Of a stretch of DNA of 64,000 nt, positions 37,086-46,684 are shown in pieces (within the stretch, counting starts at the first letter, position 1; every line of letters starts with the position of its first letter). The translations under genes and the position numbers were made by a program. The notes under the pieces were generated by a model. It saw nothing but the letters and a program-made list of their open reading frames with translations. It was not told the origin of the DNA and searched no databases. The stretch is from Frondihabitans sp. Leaf304. GTDB taxonomy: Bacteria > Actinomycetota > Actinomycetes > Actinomycetales > Microbacteriaceae. Location of the stretch: contig NZ_LMNV01000002.1 of NCBI RefSeq assembly GCF_001423105.1, forward strand, positions 508,303 through 572,302, in the 5' to 3' direction.

Positions 37086-37147
37086 GGTGAGTGTCCACGA
37101 TCTGCTGATCGGAGACCTCCCAAATCAGCAGATCATGGACACTCACC
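37086..37147. repeat. 24-bp-arm inverted repeat between leuS and comEA
   Basis: Arms 37086-37109 and 37124-37147 (outer ends GGTGAGTGTCC and GGACACTCACC) pair over 24 positions with one mismatch, which is a G-U pair in minus-strand RNA. A 14-nt loop separates them. It lies 70 nt behind the leuS stop and could terminate leuS. Nothing else is seen in the 229-nt gap. Confidence 0.8.
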
Positions 37148-37216
37148 CGCCGGGGCCTGAGGGCCGGCGCCGGAGGGCCGAGGCCGGCCGGGGGTCGAGC
37201 CCCGAGACAGCGACAG

Positions 37217-39808
37217 TCAGCGAACGGCGATATTCACCACGCGCGGCGCACGGACGATCACGTTCACGATCTCCTTGTCGCCGACGGCACGAATGACGGC
37301 CTCAGAAGCCCGGGCGAGCTTCTCGAGCTCGTCGGAGGCGATCTTCGGCGACACCTCGATGCGGTCTCGCACCTTGCCGTTGACCTGGATGATCGCGGTG
37401 ATGCTCGTCTCGACCAGGAGTGTGGGGTCGGCCTTGCGCCAGCCGTAGGTGGCGACGTCGGAGTCGTATCCGAGCATCTCCCACATCTCAGACGCCACGA
37501 ACGGCGAGAAGAGCGACAGGGCGAGCGCCACGGTCTCGGTGGCCTCGCGAACAGCCGGGTCGGCTGCCCCCGCGCCGGAGTCGACGACCTTGCGAATCGC
37601 GTTGACGAGCTCCATCAGGCGCGCGACGACGACGTTGAACTTGAAGGCCTCGACGAGACCGGGCGACTCCGAGAGGAAGCGGTGCGTCACCCGGCGGAGG
37701 TTCTGATCGCCCTCGGACCACACGGCGTCCGGGGCCGAGGTCACGTCTTTCGCGAGGCGGTAGGCGCGCGCGAGGAACTTCGCGGCACCGGCCGGCGACA
37801 CGTCTTCCCAGTTGATGTCGTCTTCGGGTGGGCCGGCGAAGGCCATCGTCAGCCGGATCGCGTCGACGCCGTGGAGTGCGAGTTCGTCGGAGAGGTTGAC
37901 CCCGCCCTTCGACTTCGACATCTTCGCGCCACCCGACAGCACCATGCCCTGGTTCAGCAGGGCGCTGAAGGGCTCGGTGAATCCGACGTAACCGAGGTCG
38001 AACAGGACCTTGGTGATGAAACGCGCGTAGAGCAGGTGCAGAATCGCGTGCTCGACTCCACCGACGTACTGGTCGACGGGGGCCCACTTGTCGGCCTCCT
38101 TCGGGTCGAACGCCTTGTCGGGGTCGTTCGGGTTGAGGTAGCGCAGGTAGTACCACGACGAGTCGACGAAGGTGTCCATCGTGTCGGGGTCTCGCAGGGC
38201 GTCGGAACCGTCGCGGGGATCTTTCACGGAGACCCAGTCGGTGGCGGCGCCGAGGGGCGATTGGCCCTTCGGCTTCAGGTCGAGACCCTCGGTGGACGGC
38301 AGCTCGACAGGGAGCTGGTCGTACGGCACCGGCACCTCGGTGCCGTCGGCACCGTGGATGATCGGGATGGGGGTGCCCCAGAAGCGCTGGCGCGAGATGA
38401 GCCAGTCGCGCAGGCGGTAGGTCTTGGCGGCGCGGCCGTCTCCCGACGTCTCGAGCGCCTCGATGATCTTTTTAATGCCTGTCGACTTCGACAGGCCGGT
38501 GAAGACACCCGAGTTGAGCAGGCGGCCCTCGCCGGTCAGCGCCTCGCCGGTCTCGGCCGGGTTGGACGGCTCGAGATCGTCAGGCAGGATCGCCAGACCG
38601 TTCTCGTCGAGCTCGAGAGCCGGGATCACACCGGTGACGGGCGCGTTCACGTCGACGACCACCCGAACGGGCAGGTCGTACTTGAGCGCGAAGTCGAGGT
38701 CGCGCTGATCGTGCGCGGGCACGGCCATGACGGCGCCGTGACCGTAGTCGGGCAGGACGTAGTCGGCGGCCCAGACCGGGATCCGCTCCCCCGTGATCGG
38801 GTTCTTCGCGTACCGGCCGAGGAACACGCCATTCTTGGGCCGGTCGGCGGTCATCCGCTCGATCTCGCTGGACTTCTGCACCTCGGTGAGGAAGTCCTGG
38901 AACACCGCGCGAATCTGCGCGTCGTCTTGCCCCGCGACGAGTTCGGCGGCGAGGTCGGACTCGGGGGCGACCACCATGAACGTCACGCCGAACAGCGTGT
39001 CGGGGCGCGTCGTGAAGACCGTGATCTTCTCGGAGCGACCCTCGACGACGAAGTCGACGTCGGCGCCGGTCGAGCGGCCGATCCAGTTGCGCTGCATGGC
39101 CAAGACTTTCGACGGCCAGCGGCCCTCGAGCTGGTTCAAGTCGTCGAGCAGACGGTCGGCGTAGTCGGTGATCTTGAAGTACCACTGGGTCAGCTTCTTC
39201 TTGACCACGACGGCACCCGAGCGGTCGGAGGTGCCGTCGGCCAGCACCTGCTCGTTCGCGAGAACTGTTTGGTCGACCGGATCCCAGTTGACCCAGCTGT
39301 CTTTGCGGTAGGCGAGGCCCTTCTCGTACATCTTGAGGAACAGCCACTGGTTCCACTTGTAGTACTCGGGGTCGGAGGTGTGGATCTCGCGGGTCCAGTC
39401 GACCGAGACGCCGTAGGCCTTCATGGCGGCGCGCTGCTGGTCGATGTTCGAGTAGGTCCACTCGCGCGGGTCGGTACCGCGCTTGATGGCGGCGTTCTCG
39501 GCGGGGAGCCCGAAGGAATCCCAGCCGACGGGGTGCAGCACCTGGAAGCCCTGCTGCCACCAGTAGCGGGCGACCACGTCGCCGAACGCGAACGCCTCGG
39601 CGTGACCCATGTGCAGGTCGCCGGAGGGGTACGAGAACATGTCCATCACGTACTTGCGCGGGCGCTTGTCGCCGGCGTCGCTGACCGTGAAGGGTTGGCG
39701 TTCCTCCCAGATGGCCTGCCACTTCGTCTGAAGGCTCGCGAAGTCGTAGCCGCCCACTCCGAACTGGTCGTCGTGGGGTGCGCTGTTCTGGTCGTGCTCG
39801 TGTGCCAC
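37217..39808 (-). CDS. leuS: Leucyl-tRNA synthetase
   Basis: Class I synthetase of 863 residues charging tRNA(Leu). HIGH motif variant HMGH in [15 protein letters not shown] near residue 66; editing domain in the middle ([34 protein letters not shown]); KMSKS in [13 protein letters not shown] near residue 630; C-terminal anticodon-binding and zinc-free tail. The frame starts with TTG 39820; GTG 39808 (MAHEHDQN) is preferred. No T-box or leader peptide is seen in the 64 nt upstream. Confidence 0.96.
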   Translation of the reverse strand: MAHEHDQNSAPHDDQFGVGGYDFASLQTKWQAIWEERQPFTVSDAGDKRPRKYVMDMFSYPSGDLHMGHAEAFAFGDVVARYWWQQGFQVLHPVGWDSFGLPAENAAIKRGTDPREWTYSNIDQQRAAMKAYGVSVDWTREIHTSDPEYYKWNQWLFLKMYEKGLAYRKDSWVNWDPVDQTVLANEQVLADGTSDRSGAVVVKKKLTQWYFKITDYADRLLDDLNQLEGRWPSKVLAMQRNWIGRSTGADVDFVVEGRSEKITVFTTRPDTLFGVTFMVVAPESDLAAELVAGQDDAQIRAVFQDFLTEVQKSSEIERMTADRPKNGVFLGRYAKNPITGERIPVWAADYVLPDYGHGAVMAVPAHDQRDLDFALKYDLPVRVVVDVNAPVTGVIPALELDENGLAILPDDLEPSNPAETGEALTGEGRLLNSGVFTGLSKSTGIKKIIEALETSGDGRAAKTYRLRDWLISRQRFWGTPIPIIHGADGTEVPVPYDQLPVELPSTEGLDLKPKGQSPLGAATDWVSVKDPRDGSDALRDPDTMDTFVDSSWYYLRYLNPNDPDKAFDPKEADKWAPVDQYVGGVEHAILHLLYARFITKVLFDLGYVGFTEPFSALLNQGMVLSGGAKMSKSKGGVNLSDELALHGVDAIRLTMAFAGPPEDDINWEDVSPAGAAKFLARAYRLAKDVTSAPDAVWSEGDQNLRRVTHRFLSESPGLVEAFKFNVVVARLMELVNAIRKVVDSGAGAADPAVREATETVALALSLFSPFVASEMWEMLGYDSDVATYGWRKADPTLLVETSITAIIQVNGKVRDRIEVSPKIASDELEKLARASEAVIRAVGDKEIVNVIVRAPRVVNIAVR

Positions 39809-39872
39809 TGAGATTCTCAATTCAGGTCTTGGGGGCAGGGCTGCGGGGCGCTTGCAGACCCGACGATCTAGA

Positions 39873-41252
39873 TTAGCGACTCGCCGCGCCGAGCACCTGC
39901 AGCAGCGGGGCGGCCTTGGCGTGCACCTCGGTGAGCTCGTCGGTCGGCACCGATCCCTCGGTGATGCCGGCCCCGACGCCGACGCGCGCGGTGCCCGAGG
40001 CGAGATCGAGCGCGATCGAGCGGATCACGACGGCGAGATCGGTTGTGCCGTCATAGCCGAACCGGCCCACGACGCCCGAATACACCCCGCGGGGATGCCC
40101 CTCGAACGACTGCAACAGCGCCACCGAGCTGTGCTTCGGCGCGCCGGTCATGGATCCGGGCGGGAACGTCGCGCGCAGCACATCCACTCCGCTCAGCCCC
40201 TGACGCACGCGGCCGGTGACCGTGCTGACCAGCTGGTGCACGTGCTCGTACGAATGCACCGCGAACAGCTCCGGCACCTCGACCGACCCCGGCTCGCACA
40301 CTCGCCCGAGGTCGTTCCGCATCAGGTCGACGATCATGAGGTTCTCGGCGCGCTCTTTCGCGTTGCCCCGGAGCTCTGCCGCGCTCTCGGCATCGACCTC
40401 GGGGTCGGAGTCGCGGATCCTCGTCCCCTTGATCGGCGACGTCGACACTCGCCCGTCAGTGTCGATTTGCAGGAACGACTCCGGGCTCGCCCCGATCAGC
40501 GCGAGTTCGCCGATGCGCACGAACGATGCTCGTGGTGCCGGTGAGTGCCGCCGCAGACGTGCGTAGAGATCGAGGTCGACCGCCACGGTCGGCACCGAGA
40601 CAGCGGTGGTCAGGCAGAGCACGAACGCATCACCCTCGTGAATCGCAGCCCGACAGCGGTCCACCAGCGCGACGTACCCGGCGTCGTCGTCGTGCCACAC
40701 CGGGTCAGCGGGTCGAGCCGTGTCGACAGACCCGAGCGCAGGATCCGGGGCTGCCGCCACCGGACCACCATTCCACCAGCGGATCAGCGCTTCGACCCAG
40801 TCGGCGTGATCGCCCCGGGTCACCAGCTCGACGGTGCCCCGCACGTGGTCGAAGACGAGGGCCCGATCGATTTCGAGGAGCGCGAGATCGGGGTGGGTGT
40901 CGTCGGCCAGGGCCGCCGCCCACGCCGGGTCTCCCGGTGCCAACAGTTCGGCCGCCACGCCGTAGCCGACGAGGCCCCACCAGCCGAGGGGCTCTTCCGC
41001 CACGCTAGCCCCCGCGGCGAGGGCGGTGTCGAGGTCGCGGAGGGCGCCCGCGATGGCGCCCTGTGTAGAGGCGTGGGCGAGGATCCTGCGGTCTCCCCAG
41101 CCGACCAGTGTCGTCGTCGGATGTCCGGCCAGAGGCAGGCCACCTGCCAGGTCGCTTGCGGCTCCGGCGTCGAGCCACACGACGTCGCCGGAGTCGCCGA
41201 AGCGCCTGACCACCGTCTCGGCGGCGATCCAGCCGGGGAGCAACTGCCGCAT
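39873..41252 (-). CDS. pabB: Aminodeoxychorismate synthase component I (PabB-like)
   Basis: 459 residues of the chorismate-binding family. The PIKGTRIRD motif with its lysine is the mark of PabB over anthranilate synthase Trp[35 protein letters not shown] and [10 protein letters not shown] follow as in the family. It converts chorismate plus ammonia to aminodeoxychorismate in folate synthesis; the glutaminase PabA is not in this window. ATG 41252 is chosen since a TACAAT -10 lies 7 nt upstream. Head-to-head with a PabC-like gene. Confidence 0.9.
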   Translation of the reverse strand: MRQLLPGWIAAETVVRRFGDSGDVVWLDAGAASDLAGGLPLAGHPTTTLVGWGDRRILAHASTQGAIAGALRDLDTALAAGASVAEEPLGWWGLVGYGVAAELLAPGDPAWAAALADDTHPDLALLEIDRALVFDHVRGTVELVTRGDHADWVEALIRWWNGGPVAAAPDPALGSVDTARPADPVWHDDDAGYVALVDRCRAAIHEGDAFVLCLTTAVSVPTVAVDLDLYARLRRHSPAPRASFVRIGELALIGASPESFLQIDTDGRVSTSPIKGTRIRDSDPEVDAESAAELRGNAKERAENLMIVDLMRNDLGRVCEPGSVEVPELFAVHSYEHVHQLVSTVTGRVRQGLSGVDVLRATFPPGSMTGAPKHSSVALLQSFEGHPRGVYSGVVGRFGYDGTTDLAVVIRSIALDLASGTARVGVGAGITEGSVPTDELTEVHAKAAPLLQVLGAASR

Positions 41253-41264
41253 AGGGTTGATTGT
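41253..41264. promoter_or_regulatory. 12-nt divergent pabB/pabC promoter with mirrored leaderless starts
   Basis: On the minus strand TACAAT ends 7 nt before the pabB ATG; on the plus strand TAGGGT (41252-41257) ends 7 nt before the pabC ATG. Each -10 overlaps or abuts the other gene's start codon, and both -35 regions must lie in the opposite gene's coding sequence. Confidence 0.65.
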
Positions 41265-41999
41265 ATGAAACCCGGCGCGGTGCGAACTCTGGTGGTCGAC
41301 TCGTTCCTCGTCGACGGGGGGCGCATTCTTGCCGCCGCAGCCCACCGGTCGCGGTTCGTCGCGTCCGTGGCCGAGCTCGATGCCGATCTCGCCGAGGAGG
41401 CGGATTCGTTCTGGGATGCCTCGGTCGCCGCTGTGCCGTCGGACGGTCGCTGGTTTCCGCGCATCTCGTGGGCCCTGCCGGAGGGGAGCTCGGCGCCGAC
41501 CTTCGAGGTGTCACCGCGCCCGGCGCCCACCGGGTCGGAGTCGCTCGTGCTCGCGACCGCGTCCGGCGACCCGCGCACGACGCCGCTCGTGAAGGGGCCC
41601 GACCTGGCACGCTTAGACGCGCTCCGGTCGGCAGCCGCCCGGGCTGGAGCGGACGAGGCGGTGATCCTCTCCCCCGACGGGCTGGTCGTCGAAGGCAACT
41701 ACTCGTCGATCGTCTGGTGGCGCGGCGATTCGCTCTGCATCGTCGACGGGTCGCTCCCACGCCTGCCGAGCATCACCGAGAGCGCCCTGGTGACCCTGGC
41801 GACAGCACTCGGGGTCGAGATCGTTCCCGAGCTGGTCGAACCCTCCGACCTGGAGGGCCACGAGGTGTGGTCGCTCGGGTCGCTGCATGGGCCGCGGATC
41901 GCGACGAAGTGGGTGGGCGGCCCGGCGCTGGCCGCCCAGCCCGGGCGGCTGCGCGCGTGGCGTGCCCGGCTGGACGCGCTCAGGCGTCCGGTGGCCTAG
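41265..41999 (+). CDS. pabC: Class IV aminotransferase, probable aminodeoxychorismate lyase (PabC-like)
   Basis: 244-residue fold-type IV PLP protein. VDSFLVDGGRILAAAAHRSRF opens the N-terminal domain; the PLP lysine is likely in TTPLVKGPDLARL; and VVEGNYSSIVWWRG then LPSITESALVTLATALGVEI match the class IV C-terminal motif. Pairing with pabB supports removal of pyruvate from aminodeoxychorismate to give p-aminobenzoate. ATG 41265 is chosen by homology and by a TAGGGT box 7 nt upstream. D-amino-acid or branched-chain activity cannot be excluded. Confidence 0.85.
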   Translation: MKPGAVRTLVVDSFLVDGGRILAAAAHRSRFVASVAELDADLAEEADSFWDASVAAVPSDGRWFPRISWALPEGSSAPTFEVSPRPAPTGSESLVLATASGDPRTTPLVKGPDLARLDALRSAAARAGADEAVILSPDGLVVEGNYSSIVWWRGDSLCIVDGSLPRLPSITESALVTLATALGVEIVPELVEPSDLEGHEVWSLGSLHGPRIATKWVGGPALAAQPGRLRAWRARLDALRRPVA

Positions 42000-42013
42000 C
42001 CGGCCCGCGGTGC

Positions 42014-42069
42014 CGAGTGCCGCTGTGTGCCGTACGGCGCGCCCTCGGGGCAGCAATTTGCGGCACTCG
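42014..42069. repeat. Hairpin repeat, copy 4; first unit of the 94-bp tandem array
   Basis: Arms CGAGTGCCGC and GCGGCACTCG close a 56-bp element. The next unit begins exactly 94 bp on. The gap 42000-42289 lies between convergent pabC and cydC and is filled by three such units. Confidence 0.82.
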
Positions 42070-42107
42070 CGGTAGGTGGCTCGCCGTGCCAGCTCAGGCT
42101 GAGTCGC

Positions 42108-42163
42108 CGAGTGCCGCCCTATGCCGTGCGGCGCGCCCTGGGGCCGGCATTCGGCGTCAATCG
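42108..42163. repeat. Hairpin repeat, copy 5 (degenerate right arm); second 94-bp unit
   Basis: The left arm CGAGTGCCGCC is intact; the right arm GGCGTCAATCG has decayed. The segment after the hairpin (CGCGGyAGGTGGCTCGCCGTG) repeats that after copy 4, so the duplication includes spacer DNA. Confidence 0.8.
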
Positions 42164-42202
42164 CGGCAGGTGGCTCGCCGTGCCCAGTCAGTGCGAGGCG
42201 CC

Positions 42203-42257
42203 CAGTGCCGCCAAATGCCGCTCAGGCACCGGCTGGGCATGCATTTGGCGGCACTCG
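42203..42257. repeat. Hairpin repeat, copy 6; third, truncated 94-bp unit
   Basis: Perfect 15-bp arms AGTGCCGCCAAATGC (42204-42218) and its complement (42241-42255). The GTGCCG core falls exactly 94 bp after that of copy 5. It ends 33 nt before the cydC stop and can act as its terminator. Confidence 0.85.
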
Positions 42258-42289
42258 AAGCCCACGGCCGGCACTCCCGATCGGCGCCA

Positions 42290-43981
42290 CTACGCCAAGC
42301 GACCGCCAACCAACCGCACCCGCCGCGTCACGAGAGACGCCGCCACCGGCACGTGCGAGATCAGGATCACCGTGGTGCCGTCGGCAGCCGCGGCCGTCAG
42401 AAGGTCGCGCAGGAGCACGTCGGCGACAGCGGGGTCGACCCCCGCCGCGGGCTCGTCGAGCACCAGGATCGGGAAACCGCGCAGCAGGGCCCTGGCCAGG
42501 GAGATCCGCTGGGCCTGACCGCCCGAGACCAGCTCGCCCCGTTCGCCGAGTCGCGCCGTCAACCCGCCGCGCTCCCGTAGCCACTCGCCGAGCCCCACCC
42601 GCTCGAGTACCGCGGTGAGCTCGTCATCGGTTGCCGTGTCGCGTGCGAAAAGGAGATTCTGCCGGACGTTCTCGTCGAAGAGGTACGGCGTCTGCTCGAT
42701 GAGCCCGACCGTCGCACGCACGTCAGCGGGGCGGAGTTCGGCGTCGGCCACTCCCCCGATCCGGTACGAGCCCGAGTGGTCGAGAAAGCGCACCAGCACC
42801 TGCGCGAGCGTCGTCTTACCGGCGCCGCTCGGCCCTTCGATGAGCACGCGATCACCCACCGCCACCTCGAGAGTGACGTCGGAGAGAGCCGGCGACGACG
42901 ACGCACCGCCGTCGGGTTCAGGCCAGGCCGCGCCCACCCCTGCAAGCGTCAGCGCCGGCGATCCCACGGGCCCGAGCTCCAGGGCCACGCCGGCGGGAGC
43001 GTCGTCGGGCTCGTCGTCGATCACGACACCGACCGGGGAGCTCGACGGGGCGGCCTCGTCGACCCGTCGGGCGCTTGCGGCGACCTTCCGCCAGGCGAGT
43101 ACGGCGACGGGAACGGCTCCGACGACCTCGAAGACGGCCAGCGGCACGAGCGCGACGAGGGCGAATTCCGGGCCGGTGAGACCGTGACCCAGCGAGGGCG
43201 CGGCGGCGACGATCGTGAACAACACCGTGGCACCCGAGACGAGTGCGATCAGCCCGGCGACGATGCCCGCGCTCGAAGCCCGTCGCAGCGACGCGCCACG
43301 AAGATCGGCGTCCAGGGCGTCGACCCGATCGAGCTGACGGTCGATCGCTCCGAACGCGACCAAGACATCGAGGTTCTGGACGGTGTCGAGCACAGCCGCC
43401 GACAGGGCACCGCGACGCTCGGCCAGATCCATCTCCGACGTTCGCGCCAGCCGGGAGGCGAGAAGGCAGCCCACGACGAACGCCACGAGGAGGCCGACGA
43501 GCAGCACGAGCCCGGCCCGAGGCGCGACGATGAACACCGCGACGACAGCCGCGAGCGCCGAGACACCCGAGATGACGAGGGGCTGCGCGACCCGCAACGG
43601 TAGATCTTGCAGCGCGTCGACGTCGCTCACGACTCGGCTGAGCAGATCGCCGCGATCCGTCCGGCTGAGACCGGCGGGGGCGATCCGCACGAGTCGCCGG
43701 TAGAGGCCCGTCCGCACCACGGCGAGTTGGCGGAACGCGGCGTCGTGGCTCGCCACGCGCTCGAGGTAGCGAAAGACGGCTCGAGTCAGCGCGAAGAGCC
43801 GCACCGACACGATGGCGATCGACAGATAGAGAATCGGCGGCTGCTCGGCGGCGCGGGTGATGAGGTAGGCGCTCATCGCGAGGAGCGCGACACCGCTCAG
43901 CGCGCTCAGCACCCCCGCGGCGAGTCCCGGCCAGCTGCGGCGGAGCGACGGCTGTGCGGTTCGAAGGATCGAATTCGTCAT
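42290..43981 (-). CDS. cydC: Heterodimeric thiol exporter subunit CydC (ABC)
   Basis: 563 residues: six-helix ABC transmembrane domain (about 1-310) followed by an ATPase domain with Walker A GPSGAGKTT, Q-loop EQTPYLFDENV, signature SGGQAQRISLARAL and Walker B ILVLDEPAAGVD. CydDC exports cysteine and glutathione to the exterior and is needed to assemble cytochrome bd. A Pro/Asp/Glu-rich linker (about 315-370) joins the domains. The ATG overlaps the cydD stop (ATGA). Last gene of cydABDC. Confidence 0.92.
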   Translation of the reverse strand: MTNSILRTAQPSLRRSWPGLAAGVLSALSGVALLAMSAYLITRAAEQPPILYLSIAIVSVRLFALTRAVFRYLERVASHDAAFRQLAVVRTGLYRRLVRIAPAGLSRTDRGDLLSRVVSDVDALQDLPLRVAQPLVISGVSALAAVVAVFIVAPRAGLVLLVGLLVAFVVGCLLASRLARTSEMDLAERRGALSAAVLDTVQNLDVLVAFGAIDRQLDRVDALDADLRGASLRRASSAGIVAGLIALVSGATVLFTIVAAAPSLGHGLTGPEFALVALVPLAVFEVVGAVPVAVLAWRKVAASARRVDEAAPSSSPVGVVIDDEPDDAPAGVALELGPVGSPALTLAGVGAAWPEPDGGASSSPALSDVTLEVAVGDRVLIEGPSGAGKTTLAQVLVRFLDHSGSYRIGGVADAELRPADVRATVGLIEQTPYLFDENVRQNLLFARDTATDDELTAVLERVGLGEWLRERGGLTARLGERGELVSGGQAQRISLARALLRGFPILVLDEPAAGVDPAVADVLLRDLLTAAAADGTTVILISHVPVAASLVTRRVRLVGGRLA

Positions 43982-45666
43982 GCCGAGACCTCACGAGCAG
44001 ACGGAGAGACAGACTTGGCACCGGCGACGAGGCCCGAGGGCGTCAGCGTGAGGGCGACATCGGCGGCCTCGGCGACGGCGGGGCGGTGGGTCACGACGAG
44101 TACGGCCACGCCGGTCGCTGCAATGGCCCGTAGCCCGGTGACGAGCACGGCCTCGGAGTCGGCGTCGAGGGCCGATGTCGGTTCGTCGACGAGCAGCAAC
44201 CGGCACCCGCGGCGGCGCACCCGATAGATGGCTCGAGCGAGCGCGACCCGCTGGGACTGGCCGCCCGAGAGTCCTGTTCCGCCGGCCCCGAGCAGCGATT
44301 CGGCCTCGATGTCGCCCACTCCGGCGGTCGCAAGAGCTTCTCTGACCGCGAGAAGGTCGACTCGGTCGCCGAGCGCGACGTTCGAGGCGATCGTGCCGGC
44401 CGACAGCGCCGGACGCTGACCCGACCACGCGATGTCGGTCGCGAGCGGTGCACGGTCGGCCGTCTGCCAGTGCACCGAGCCCTCGTGCGGCGCTGTTCCG
44501 AGGAGGGCCGCGAGCAGTGTCGACTTGCCGACCCCGCTGGATCCTGAAATCGACGTTACGAGACCGACCGGAAGGTCGAGATCGACCGGGTCGAAGACGC
44601 GCCGCCCGTCGAAGGCCACGCTGAGACCCCGTGCCTCCAACACGTCGCCGTGCCCGACCGGTTGAGACGACGAAGGATCCGCGGAGCCGCCCGAAACTCT
44701 CGTCGGAGCCGCACCGACCTGCTGGTCGAGCACCCCGAACACCTCATCGGCAGCGGCCACACCGTCGGCGGCAGCGTGGTAGTTCGCCCCGACCTGGCGC
44801 AGCGGCAGGTAGGCCTCGGGGGTCAGGAGCAGCAGGAACAGGCCGACCGGCAGCTCGATCGACCCGGAGACGAGCCGGAGCCCGATGGCGACTGCGACCA
44901 GAGCGACCGAGAGCGAGGCGGCCATCTCGAGGGCGAACCCGGAGAGGAACGACACCCGCAAGACCTTCATCGTCTCGGTGCGGTACTCGTCGGTGATGGC
45001 GCCGATCCGTCGCACCTGTCTCCGGTCGCGACCGAAGACCTTCAGGGTCGAGAGGCCCCCGACCGCGTCGAGGAACGCCGTGGCGAGGCCGGCCAGGCGC
45101 TCCCACTGGCGGGTCTGGGCGGAGCGGGTCGTCCAGCCGATCAGGATCATGAAGACCGGGATCAGCGGCAGAGTCACGACGACGATGATGCCGGTGAGGG
45201 CGTCCTGGGTGAAGAGGACGACCACGAGCAGCGGGGTCGCCAGCGCCGTCAGGATCAGCTGCGGCACATATTTGGCGAAGTACTCGTCGAGTGCGTCGAG
45301 ACCCGGCCCCACCAGGGTGGCGAGGCGGGCCGAACCGTGAGCGGCCACCCACGCGCGACCCTGACCGGCGATCGCCGCCACGAGTCGCGACCGCAGCTCG
45401 CTCTTGACGCGAACGGCCGTTCGCGCAGACAGGGCCTCCAGCCCCCACAGCAACGCCGAACGGACGACGAGGGTCGCCCCGAGCCCGAAGAGAAGCGGCG
45501 GCAGCTCACCCGAACGCCCCGCAACGACCGCGACGACCGCCTGCGAGACGAACCAGGCGAAGGCGACGGTCGTGGCCGTCTGCACCACGCCGAGGGCCGC
45601 ACCCGCCACCAGGAACGAGCGGACGGACGAGGCGTAGCGCAGCAGTCGCGGATCGAGGGGCTTCAC
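43978..45666 (-). CDS. cydD: Heterodimeric thiol exporter subunit CydD (ABC)
   Basis: 562 residues, partner of CydC. N-terminal six-helix domain (RYASSVRSFLVAGAALGVVQ...) with the family segment TRQWERLAGLATAFLDAVGGLSTLKVFGRDRRQ, then an ATPase with Walker A GSSGVGKST, signature SGGQSQRVALARAI and Walker B LLLVDEPTSALD. It lies 10 nt after cydB and overlaps cydC. Actinobacteria commonly encode this order cydA-B-D-C. Confidence 0.93.
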   Translation of the reverse strand: MKPLDPRLLRYASSVRSFLVAGAALGVVQTATTVAFAWFVSQAVVAVVAGRSGELPPLLFGLGATLVVRSALLWGLEALSARTAVRVKSELRSRLVAAIAGQGRAWVAAHGSARLATLVGPGLDALDEYFAKYVPQLILTALATPLLVVVLFTQDALTGIIVVVTLPLIPVFMILIGWTTRSAQTRQWERLAGLATAFLDAVGGLSTLKVFGRDRRQVRRIGAITDEYRTETMKVLRVSFLSGFALEMAASLSVALVAVAIGLRLVSGSIELPVGLFLLLLTPEAYLPLRQVGANYHAAADGVAAADEVFGVLDQQVGAAPTRVSGGSADPSSSQPVGHGDVLEARGLSVAFDGRRVFDPVDLDLPVGLVTSISGSSGVGKSTLLAALLGTAPHEGSVHWQTADRAPLATDIAWSGQRPALSAGTIASNVALGDRVDLLAVREALATAGVGDIEAESLLGAGGTGLSGGQSQRVALARAIYRVRRRGCRLLLVDEPTSALDADSEAVLVTGLRAIAATGVAVLVVTHRPAVAEAADVALTLTPSGLVAGAKSVSPSAREVSA

Positions 45667-45676
45667 GGCGCGACCG

Positions 45677-46684
45677 TCAGTGCGCCGACGCGGTGATGAG
45701 CGAACGGGTGACGCGCTTGCGGAAGATCCAGTACGTGAACCCCTGGTACCCCAGGATCAGCGGCACGAAGATCAACGAGATCCAGCTCATGATCGACAGG
45801 GTGTACTCGCCGCTCGACGAGTTCACGATCGTCATCGTGTTGGCCGGGTCGTTCGTCGCCACGAGCACGTTCGGAAAGAGAGCGGCGAACAGGCTGGCCA
45901 CCGTCACAGCGATCGTCGCCGCCATGAAGGCAAACGAGACCCCCTCGCGACCGCGGAGGTTCGAGACGAACGAGCTGACGAGGGTGACGACCGCGACACC
46001 GGAGAGGGCGATCGAAAGCGGGCGACCGTGAGCGAGGCTGGTGGCGAGGAGGAACCCGCCGGCCACGACGATGGTGGCGACACCGACGCGGGTGGCCAGG
46101 TGGCGCGCCCGGATCCTGATCTCACCATCGGTCTTGAGCGACACGAAGATGAGCCCGTGCGTGAAGAACAGCAGCAGGGTGGCCAGGCCGCCGACGACCG
46201 AGTACCAGTTGAAGAGGTCGGCGAAGGATCCGATGTAGTCGAAGTTCGCATCGAGCGCGAGGCCGCGAACGATGTTGGCGAAGACGACACCCCAGAGGAA
46301 CGCCGGCACCACGGAGCCGATGAAGATCATCCGGTCGAAGTTGCGCTTCCACTTGTGGTCGGGCCGCTGGTGCCGGTATTCGAACGAGACTCCGCGGAGG
46401 ATCAGTGCGAGCAGGATCATCAGCATGATCAGGTAGAAGCCGCTGAACACGGTCGCGTACCACTCCGGAAACGCCGCGAAGAGGGCGGCGCCGGCGACGA
46501 TCACCCAGGTCTCGTTGAGATCCCAGACAGGGCCGATGGTGTTGATGAGCACGCGGCGGTCGGTGTCGTCGCGGCCGAGGAACGGCAGCGACATTCCCAC
46601 ACCGAAGTCGAAGCCGTCGAGCACGAAGTACCCCGTGAAGAACAGGCCGATCAGCAGGAACCAGATATCGGGGAGACTCATCAA
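45677..46684 (-). CDS. cydB: Cytochrome bd ubiquinol/menaquinol oxidase subunit II
   Basis: 335 residues with eight to nine membrane helices. The N-terminal LPDIWFLLIGLFFTGYFVLDGFDFGVGMSLPFLGRDDTDRRVLINTIGPVWDLNETW is diagnostic for CydB. Structural partner of CydA in the high-affinity terminal oxidase, which reduces oxygen to water with quinol electrons. The start overlaps the cydA stop by 4 nt. Confidence 0.96.
   Translation of the reverse strand: MMSLPDIWFLLIGLFFTGYFVLDGFDFGVGMSLPFLGRDDTDRRVLINTIGPVWDLNETWVIVAGAALFAAFPEWYATVFSGFYLIMLMILLALILRGVSFEYRHQRPDHKWKRNFDRMIFIGSVVPAFLWGVVFANIVRGLALDANFDYIGSFADLFNWYSVVGGLATLLLFFTHGLIFVSLKTDGEIRIRARHLATRVGVATIVVAGGFLLATSLAHGRPLSIALSGVAVVTLVSSFVSNLRGREGVSFAFMAATIAVTVASLFAALFPNVLVATNDPANTMTIVNSSSGEYTLSIMSWISLIFVPLILGYQGFTYWIFRKRVTRSLITASAH

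Noticed and set aside
37682..39811. 709-codon open frame antisense to leuS
   Set aside because: Composition is Val/Asp/Arg/Gly-rich without any fold signature, while the other strand is a clear LeuS.
42014..42257. Possible CRISPR array or tRNA cluster
   Set aside because: 94-bp period with repeated spacer sequence; no cloverleaf and no CCA end.
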